NCBI GenBank assembly: GCA_964630665.1
Contig: CAZVVN010000087.1
Location: 1 to 11,904 of the forward strand
Direction: 5' to 3'
DNA length: 11,904 bases
Source of the DNA: UBA9619 sp964630665
Lineage (GTDB): Bacteria; Pseudomonadota; Gammaproteobacteria; Arenicellales; UBA868
Both the position numbers and the translations under genes were made by a program. Below the pieces are notes generated by a model that saw only the letters and a program-made list of their open reading frames with translations, was not told the DNA's origin and made no database searches. This document shows, in pieces, positions 7,303 to 11,904 of the stretch (the stretch's first letter is position 1; each line of letters starts with the position of its first letter).

Positions 7303-7705
7303 TCAAAATTCGCCCCGGATAAGCATTCCAGATCGGATCACGCTGACTGGTGGTGGAGCACCAATCGCATAGCAGAGTTCAGCCGGCGAGGTGACATCAA
7401 AGAGCGCGAAGTCGGCCCGTTTGTCCGGTGCGAGGATGCCACGGTCAGTCAGGCCCAGTGCCCGGGCAACAGCACCGCGACGGTCCCCGCGTGAGCCATA
7501 TCCCGCACGCCCGCTTCACTCTACTCGCTCTGCAAGGCCCGCATCTGGCAGCACCGCCAGAATGCTGCGTGGAGCAACAGCAAGAATGTGTTCCCTCCGG
7601 ACCATAACGGCACCGTCCTCGGCGAGATTCCCCCGTCTACCCGCCCGCCATGGACAAGACCCTGACGTTCTCCCAAAGGCGAAGAGGTGCGTCTTCGTGA
7701 GACAT
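7303..7705 (-). pseudogene. hutI: Eroded imidazolonepropionase gene (hutI relic)
   Basis: HutI opens imidazolone-5-propionate to N-formimino-glutamate. Four pieces in HutI order are spread over three frames on the minus strand. (A) 7705-7640 runs from an ATG with GAGG 8 nt upstream, reading LRLWENVRVLSMAGG. (B) 7629-7519 reads EDGAVMVRREHILAVAP, then LPDAGLAERVE and a stop. (C) 7520-7461 reads EAGVRDMAHAGTVAVLLPG. (D) about 7461-7303 reads RALGLTDRGILAPDKRADFA, then SPAELCYAIGAP to a TGA. HutI is about 400 aa; roughly 135 codons remain. The block with the metal-binding HTH motif, expected between B and C, is gone, as is about 60 codons between C and D. The gene cannot make an active enzyme. 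The C/D junction falls in a CCCGGGC run, suggesting microhomology deletion (inference). The flanks 7170-7302 and 7706-7824 show no recognisable gene. Confidence 0.85.
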
Positions 7706-7787
7706 AGTTCCGGCCTCTACGGCTCAGCCTGTCTCCCGGCGAACAGAGATAGTCTTTGCTGTGTGAGCGGCAGGTCTGGTGTTGTCA

Positions 7788-7815
7788 CCAGGAAGCCCAT
7801 GGGGGTTTGCCCTGG
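7788..7815. repeat. Imperfect inverted repeat downstream of the PhyH-family gene
   Basis: CCAGG-AAGCCC pairs with GGGTTT-(gc)-CCTGG around a 4-nt loop, an 11-bp stem with one G-T pair and a 2-nt bulge. It lies 10 nt beyond the stop of the leftward oxygenase gene. It has no U-run, so it may slow transcription or protect mRNA ends, or be chance. Confidence 0.25.
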
Positions 7816-7824
7816 GTGTGTTAC

Positions 7825-8661
7825 TCAAGAATTGCGACTGGTTGTCGGTAGCCTGGGGTGGAGAACCGGGAACTCTTCGCCTTGAAAAGGTGCGCCGTCT
7901 TCAAATTCGAGATCCGGGAAGTCTGGGGAGGTTTTCGCATTCCGCTTGATAAAACGCGCGTCGTCGCCGACCCAGCGGATCGACGTGACCCGGCGGCGGG
8001 TCGTCGAGTTGTTGGCTGGTGCCCCATGCAGCGTGCGAAAGTCGAATGCCACGGCATCACCCGGTAGCATTTCCCAGCCTCGGATGTCGAACTGATCCCG
8101 GTTCGAGTCGATGTCGGGCACCAATTCATAAGGGTCATCCGGGTACAGGTCGGTACCGTCGAAGCGTTTGGGCCTGAAGGTTTTGTTCCATCGGTGAGAC
8201 TTCGCGATGTACTCGACGCTCCGCTCCCGGGGTACGGGGTCGACGGGAACCCAGAAACTGACTGACTGTTCACCATCGACAAGGTAGTACGGCTGATCAT
8301 GGTGCCAGGGGGTGATGACCCCATTGCCGGGTTCTTTGACGAGGACGTGATCATGGAATACCCGGGCAGTATCAGAGTGCATCAGCCGCGCCGCAATTGC
8401 GGCCATGGGGGAGTCCTCAACCAGCGCCCGGTATCCCGGGAACTGTGACCAGACACAATAATCCTGAAAGAAAACCGCAGCACTCCCGTTATCGGGCCGG
8501 TAGGTCCGCTCACGCCAACTCGGGGATGCTTTGTTCTGCTCAATGGCCTCGCGGACGCCTTCTACCCAGGGGGCGAAAACGCCCCTTAGGGGTACGACAC
8601 CGTCACGCTGGAACGAAGTGACTGTATCCTCGGTGACGAAAAGTTTTGCTGCAACCGTCAT
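7825..8661 (-). CDS. Phytanoyl-CoA dioxygenase (PhyH)-family Fe(II)/2-oxoglutarate oxygenase
   Basis: A 278-aa cytoplasmic oxygenase of the PhyH family, which couples 2-oxoglutarate decarboxylation to substrate hydroxylation. The iron-binding facial triad is visible: His120-x-Asp122 in TPWHHDQPYY and the distal His212 in FRTLHGAPANN. An Arg cluster at 223-225 (RRRVTSIRW) is in the right place to hold the 2-oxoglutarate carboxylate. FWVPVDPVP (137-145) and HRWNKTFRPKRF are typical strand and loop segments. Start ATG 8661 has AAGGAG 8 nt upstream, an excellent RBS. The gene lies 89 nt downstream of the CMD-family gene on the same strand, with a likely terminator or attenuator between them. The substrate is unknown; relatives hydroxylate amino acids, osmolytes, lipids and secondary metabolites. 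Confidence 0.88.
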   Translation of the reverse strand: MTVAAKLFVTEDTVTSFQRDGVVPLRGVFAPWVEGVREAIEQNKASPSWRERTYRPDNGSAAVFFQDYCVWSQFPGYRALVEDSPMAAIAARLMHSDTARVFHDHVLVKEPGNGVITPWHHDQPYYLVDGEQSVSFWVPVDPVPRERSVEYIAKSHRWNKTFRPKRFDGTDLYPDDPYELVPDIDSNRDQFDIRGWEMLPGDAVAFDFRTLHGAPANNSTTRRRVTSIRWVGDDARFIKRNAKTSPDFPDLEFEDGAPFQGEEFPVLHPRLPTTSRNS

Positions 8662-8690
8662 CAGTGGGGCTCCTTTTCGGTGAGCATACA

Positions 8691-8731
8691 GAAAAATTAA
8701 AAGTGCTGTCGGTTCTGAACGAGATCAGCAC
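8691..8731 (-). terminator. Putative intrinsic terminator or attenuator between CMD-family and PhyH-family genes
   Basis: Read leftward, GTGCTG (8731-8726) pairs with CAGCAC (8708-8703) around a 17-nt loop, followed immediately by TTTTAATTTTT. The stem is short but the T-tract is good. It lies 20 nt past the CMD-family stop and about 30 nt before the PhyH-family RBS, so it could end the first transcript or attenuate the second. Confidence 0.45.
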
Positions 8732-8750
8732 GAAGACACTACCGATCTTA

Positions 8751-9359
8751 TTATCTGTGTGACCAGTCATCCGGATCATCTGAATTGTTTGGAGACAATC
8801 CAATGATATCTCCCGCCGTGGAACAACCCAGACCGAGAACCGTTCGGTTGGCATAACAAAAATAGGCAGACACCTGGTTAATCTCCAGGATTTCGCCGTC
8901 GTCAAATCCCGCCGCCCGCAGATTTGCGACCATCGTTTCGCTGGCATCCGAAGGTGACTGGGCCAGGATTTCGGCGTAGTGCATCGCAAGTTTTTGTTTT
9001 TGATCCAGTGGAGCGGCAGAGATATCTCTTGCCTCTATGGCGGTTTTGATGGCATTGGCTTTCTGATCATCGGCCAAGAGCCGTTTCAAGCCGGCAAAGT
9101 GATGATCGACACAATAAGCGCAATTGTTTAAAGAGCTCACCCAGACACCCAGAGTTTCGAGAAACCACTTCGGAATCGTGTTGTCGGGGTGATGAAGGAC
9201 GTATTTGTAGATTGCCATATGCCCTTCCAGGGAATGCGGGCGCAAAGAGTGCATCATCATGATGTTGTCTACGTTGTTGTCTGGGCCTTTTATCCGGTCA
9301 TAAAGCTGTTTCAGTCGCCCTTTGGCATCCTCATATGACACTGTTTCGATCCACGGCAT
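8751..9359 (-). CDS. Carboxymuconolactone decarboxylase / AhpD-like peroxidase-related protein
   Basis: A 202-aa all-helical protein of the CMD/AhpD fold. The redox motif NNCAYCVDHHFAG at residues 78-90 supplies Cys80, Cys83 and His87, the CxxC...H arrangement of AhpD-like thiol peroxidase partners, so a redox role is more likely than true gamma-carboxymuconolactone decarboxylation. The length and the N-terminus MPWIETVSYEDAKG fit the branch annotated as 'uncharacterised peroxidase-related enzyme'. Start ATG 9359 has AAGGAG 8 nt upstream. It lies 89 nt upstream of the PhyH-family gene. A 13-bp palindrome lies about 48 bp before its start. The physiological substrate is unknown. Confidence 0.88.
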   Translation of the reverse strand: MPWIETVSYEDAKGRLKQLYDRIKGPDNNVDNIMMMHSLRPHSLEGHMAIYKYVLHHPDNTIPKWFLETLGVWVSSLNNCAYCVDHHFAGLKRLLADDQKANAIKTAIEARDISAAPLDQKQKLAMHYAEILAQSPSDASETMVANLRAAGFDDGEILEINQVSAYFCYANRTVLGLGCSTAGDIIGLSPNNSDDPDDWSHR

Positions 9360-9406
9360 TTCCTGATCTCCTTAAGTTATTCGGGTTACTGAGCGCGGTC
9401 CAATCT

Positions 9407-9419
9407 CCACTTGAAGTGG
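9407..9419. promoter_or_regulatory. Perfect 13-bp palindrome (CCACTTGAAGTGG), candidate operator
   Basis: Two 6-bp arms, CCACTT and AAGTGG, flank a central G. It lies 48 bp upstream of the CMD-family start, where a dimeric regulator could bind. It is 12 bp from the assembly gap. The palindrome is seen directly; the operator role is inferred. Confidence 0.35.
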
Positions 9420-9430
9420 GTATATGGAGC

Positions 9431-9440
9431 NNNNNNNNNN
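9431..9440. other. Assembly gap (10 Ns)
   Basis: Ten ambiguous bases, probably a scaffold join. The true distance, and even the adjacency of left and right parts, is not shown by the sequence. Translated reading frames running across it should not be trusted. Confidence 0.95.
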
Positions 9441-9442
9441 CC

Positions 9443-9565
9443 TGGCTGCACTGGATAAAAGAAGGTTTTGATTCAAAGCGGAGTAAAGATATGTCCATGA
9501 GTGAAGTCGACGACGCTGTTTCTTCATCGACTACCGGGGGGATCTGCAGAGTTCGGCAACTGTGA
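9443..9565 (+). CDS. 3' end of an unrecognised ORF, coupled to hutF
   Basis: From the assembly gap one frame stays open for 40 codons: WLHWIKEGF, then SKRSKDMSMSEVDDAV, to a TGA at 9563-9565. That stop shares bases with the hutF GTG start (the string GTGA), a common sign of translational coupling in an operon. The Trp-rich start followed by a polar tail could be the cytoplasmic end of a membrane transporter (speculation; a histidine or urocanate permease would fit the context). I do not recognise the family. The fragment is short and may not be a gene. Confidence 0.3.
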   Translation, partial: WLHWIKEGFDSKRSKDMSMSEVDDAVSSSTTGGICRVRQL

Positions 9566-10959
9566 AACCGGCGGCGCAACGCTTGAGCAGAATCCGCTGT
9601 GCCCGGGCGCTGATGCCGGAGGGCTGGCGCGAACACTGCGTTATTCAGCTGGATGCCTCAGGTCGTATCACTGCAGTCGTAAAGGACGATAGCCTTCCGG
9701 TGGATCTCAGCCTCACCGGCACCGTGATACCGGGGCTGCCCAATCTGCATTCCCACGCACACCAGCGGGTCATCGCCGGCCTTACGGAACAGAAGCTGGC
9801 CGGCTATGACGATTTCTGGGGCTGGCGCGAACTGATGTACCGTGCTAATGCCCGGCTCGGCCCAGACGAGCTGCAGACAGTGGCCCGTTATCTCTATTCC
9901 CAGATGTTGCAGAGCGGCTACACGGCGGTAGCAGAGTTTCACTACCTGCACCACGACCCGGCCGGTAACCGGTATGCTGATCCTGCCGAGTTGTCGGCAC
10001 GGCTTCTGCAAGCCGCGTCGGAGGCCGGTATCGCCATCACGCTGCTGCCGGTGCTGTATTGCCGGGGCGGTTTCAAAGGCCAAGCCGTACAAGGGGTACA
10101 ACAGCGGTTTTTCTGCTTGCCAGAGTACTATCTTGAGTTGGTTCAGGCGTGCGCTTTGCACTGCGCAGATGATCCGGACAGAGCCCTCGGTTTTGCAGCC
10201 CACTCGCTGCGCGCGGTGGCCCCGGAGGTGCTGGCCAGAACGTTGCAGGACGCCGGGGATCTTGCCTCTGGCGTACCTGTTCACATCCATGTCGCTGAGC
10301 AGCGAAAAGAAGTGGCGGAATGCCTGGCACTGAACGGCCGGACCCCCATTGCCTGGTTGCACGAGACGTGTCCGGTAGATGAGAACTGGTGCCTGGTGCA
10401 TGCGACCCACGCGGATCCGAGTGAACTTCGGGCGATCGTCAAAAGCGGCGCTACAGTGGGTCTGTGTCCGACGACAGAGGCCAACCTTGGTGATGGTGTT
10501 TTTCCCACAGAACAGTTCATGATCGATGGCGGACGTTTTGGGATCGGTTCTGACAGCCAGATCTGTACCGCACCATCTGAGGAACTCAAGCTGCTGGAAT
10601 ATATACAAAGACTCACTTTGCAGCGGCGCACGGTGCTGGTAAAAGACGATGAAGGCAGTGTCGGGCGTTCACTCGTCGAGTTCGCACTGGCAGGCGGCAG
10701 CCGCGCTATGGGTGAAGCCAGCTGTGGTCTCGTTGCCGGCGCCAGGGCAGACTTCCTGGAACTTGACGACAGTCAGGCGGACCTCGCAGCGTTCTCTCCG
10801 GACCAAGTGCTCGACAGCTGGATATTTGCCGGACAGGAGACCGCTGTGCACAACGTCATCGTCGGTGGCCGGCACGTGGTGGTAGATGGTGTCCATTCCC
10901 TGCTGGAGACGGCCGCCAGACCCTTCCGGCAAGTCGTTGCGACCCTTAACGAGACCTGA
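9562..10959 (+). CDS. hutF: Formimidoylglutamate deiminase HutF
   Basis: HutF converts N-formimino-L-glutamate to N-formyl-L-glutamate and ammonia, in the five-step histidine degradation pathway. The product is a 465-aa amidohydrolase, normal length. A zinc-binding LHSHAHQR motif has His63 and His65, and HIHVAEQRKEV has His241, His243 and Glu246. WCLVHATH has His280 and His283, and GIGSDSQ has the metal Asp331. Family stretches FWGWRELMYRANARL, AVAEFHYLHHDP and LCPTTEANLGDGVFP make HutF much better than HutI or guanine deaminase. The residue two after Asp331 is Gln; in HutF proteins I remember it is often His or Asn. GTG 9562 overlaps the preceding stop and puts the expected number of residues before RALMPEGW. 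hutH follows 36 nt downstream. Confidence 0.95.
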   Translation: MKPAAQRLSRIRCARALMPEGWREHCVIQLDASGRITAVVKDDSLPVDLSLTGTVIPGLPNLHSHAHQRVIAGLTEQKLAGYDDFWGWRELMYRANARLGPDELQTVARYLYSQMLQSGYTAVAEFHYLHHDPAGNRYADPAELSARLLQAASEAGIAITLLPVLYCRGGFKGQAVQGVQQRFFCLPEYYLELVQACALHCADDPDRALGFAAHSLRAVAPEVLARTLQDAGDLASGVPVHIHVAEQRKEVAECLALNGRTPIAWLHETCPVDENWCLVHATHADPSELRAIVKSGATVGLCPTTEANLGDGVFPTEQFMIDGGRFGIGSDSQICTAPSEELKLLEYIQRLTLQRRTVLVKDDEGSVGRSLVEFALAGGSRAMGEASCGLVAGARADFLELDDSQADLAAFSPDQVLDSWIFAGQETAVHNVIVGGRHVVVDGVHSLLETAARPFRQVVATLNET

Positions 10960-10995
10960 CGGGGTCTGTTACCTGCAGCCAACAGAGATATAAGA

Positions 10996-11904
10996 ATGAA
11001 TGAAATGAAACTGAAACCAGCGGGACTGACCCTCGATCAATTGAGAAATCTGGGAACAGGTCCGCTACGGGTCAGTATTCCGGATAGCGCCTGGGCAGAC
11101 ACCCGAGAGAGCCACGCCCACGTGGAGGCCGTGGTCGCCTCCGCCAACCCGGCCTACGGTATCAACACCGGAGTCGGGAAACTAGCTCAGACGCGGATTG
11201 CGGCGGCCGATGTCACGACTCTGCAGCAAAATCTGGTACGGTCGCACGCGGCCGGTGTCGGTGATCCGCTACCAATACCCGTTGTGCGCCTCGCTCTGGC
11301 ACTCAAGGCGCTGAGCCTCGCGCAGGGTTACTCCGGGGTACGCCCCGAGATCATCCTGCGACTTCTGCAAATGCTGGCGGAGGACATCGTCCCGGTGATA
11401 CCGGAAAAGGGCTCGGTCGGAGCCTCCGGTGACCTCGCCCCGTTGGCACACCTCAGCCTTCCGCTCATGGGTGAAGGAGAGGTTTTCTACAATGGTGATC
11501 GATTACCCTCGGCTGAGGCCCTGCAGGCGATAGGCTTGGAACCCCTGCTGCTGGAGGCCAAGGAAGGGCTCGCGTTGATGAACGGTACCCAGGTCTCTAC
11601 TGCTCTTGCCATTGAGACACTTTTTGCCGCTGAGCGCAACCTGGCCTCGGCGCTGGTGACAGGGGCCATGGCTGTCGACGCAGCGCTTGGCAGTTATGCG
11701 CCTTTTGACGAGCGTATCCACAATATTCGCCCGCATCCAGGACAACGGCAGATCGCAACGCTATATCGCATCCTTCTGTATGACAGCGAAATCAATCGCT
11801 CTCATGCAACCTGTGACAGGGTCCAGGATCCGTACTCCCTGCGTTGTCAGCCCCAGGTGCTTGGGGCCTGTCTGGATCAACTGGTTCACGCGGCACAGGT
11901 GCTC
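10996..11904 (+). CDS. hutH: Histidine ammonia-lyase HutH (cut by window end)
   Basis: HutH removes ammonia from L-histidine to give trans-urocanate, the first step of histidine breakdown. The frame is open from ATG 10996 to the window end, 303 of about 510 expected residues. The Ala-Ser-Gly triad that cyclises into the MIO electrophile is Ala143-Ser144-Gly145, in GSVGASGDLAPLAHLSL. The catalytic-loop Tyr54 is in AYGINTGVGKLA, where Val replaces the more usual Phe. EGLALMNGTQVSTALA and QDPYSLRCQPQVLGA are further signatures that separate HutH from phenylalanine and tyrosine lyases. GAGA lies 7 nt before the ATG; an ATG at 11005 is an alternative. It follows hutF by 36 nt and is surely in the same operon. 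Confidence 0.95.
   Translation, partial: MNEMKLKPAGLTLDQLRNLGTGPLRVSIPDSAWADTRESHAHVEAVVASANPAYGINTGVGKLAQTRIAAADVTTLQQNLVRSHAAGVGDPLPIPVVRLALALKALSLAQGYSGVRPEIILRLLQMLAEDIVPVIPEKGSVGASGDLAPLAHLSLPLMGEGEVFYNGDRLPSAEALQAIGLEPLLLEAKEGLALMNGTQVSTALAIETLFAAERNLASALVTGAMAVDAALGSYAPFDERIHNIRPHPGQRQIATLYRILLYDSEINRSHATCDRVQDPYSLRCQPQVLGACLDQLVHAAQVL

Noticed and set aside
7391..7885. Plus-strand 164-codon open frame rich in Arg, Ser and Pro
   Set aside because: It is the antisense shadow of the hutI relic and of the 3' end of the PhyH-family gene; composition is typical of a reverse-frame artefact and no family is recognisable.
4616..9359. Accessory genes as one biosynthetic or degradative cluster
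   Set aside because: Strands alternate, spacing is not operon-like throughout, a gene relic interrupts them, and no core enzyme of a known pathway links them. They are better treated as separate one- or two-gene units.
9331..9636. Open frames spanning the ten-N gap on both strands
   Set aside because: Continuity depends on unknown bases, so the reading frame across the gap is meaningless.
9658..10608. 316-codon minus-strand open frame
   Set aside because: Lies wholly antisense to hutF, which has all its family motifs. The antisense product shows no recognisable domain; long shadows are common in G+C-rich genes.
1..11904. CRISPR array, insertion sequence, tRNA or phage genes
   Set aside because: No regularly spaced repeats, transposase motifs, terminal repeats with target duplications, or tRNA-like folds were seen on reading both strands.

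Overview
The window looks like a gammaproteobacterial chromosome segment at the replication-origin side of the dnaA region, probably from a draft or metagenome assembly because there is a run of ten Ns at 9431-9440. The diagnostic order is dnaA (leftward, 5' part only), a short AT-rich intergenic region with DnaA boxes, then rpmH-rnpA-yidD-yidC-mnmE rightward. I cannot assign a genus.

Region 1 (1-4462) is the conserved housekeeping block. It holds the replication initiator, ribosomal protein bL34, the RNase P protein, the membrane-insertion pair YidD/YidC and the tRNA-modifying GTPase MnmE. The genes are tightly packed: rnpA and yidD overlap by 16 nt. Several start with GTG or TTG.

Region 2 (4463-9430) is accessory, and synteny with the usual mnmE-mnmG order is broken. 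Leftward genes encode an enoyl-CoA hydratase/isomerase-fold protein that lacks the two canonical catalytic glutamates, a nitroreductase-family flavoprotein, a phytanoyl-CoA dioxygenase-family oxygenase and a carboxymuconolactone decarboxylase/AhpD-like protein. One rightward gene encodes an EamA/DMT-type transporter. Between the transporter and the oxygenase, an apparently empty stretch holds a badly eroded leftward copy of hutI (imidazolonepropionase). Its start codon, RBS and C-terminus are recognisable, but about two thirds of the gene is gone and three frame changes are needed to read through it.

Region 3 (9441-11904), to the right of the assembly gap, is a rightward histidine-utilisation operon. 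It has the tail of an unrecognised ORF coupled to hutF (formimidoylglutamate deiminase), followed by hutH (histidine ammonia-lyase, cut by the window end). HutF implies the five-step route in which N-formylglutamate is the last intermediate. hutU, hutG and an intact hutI are not in the window.

I found no CRISPR array, tRNA, rRNA, insertion sequence or recognisable defence system. The most notable item is the hutI relic separated from live hut genes. The rest is ordinary chromosome with some accessory metabolism.
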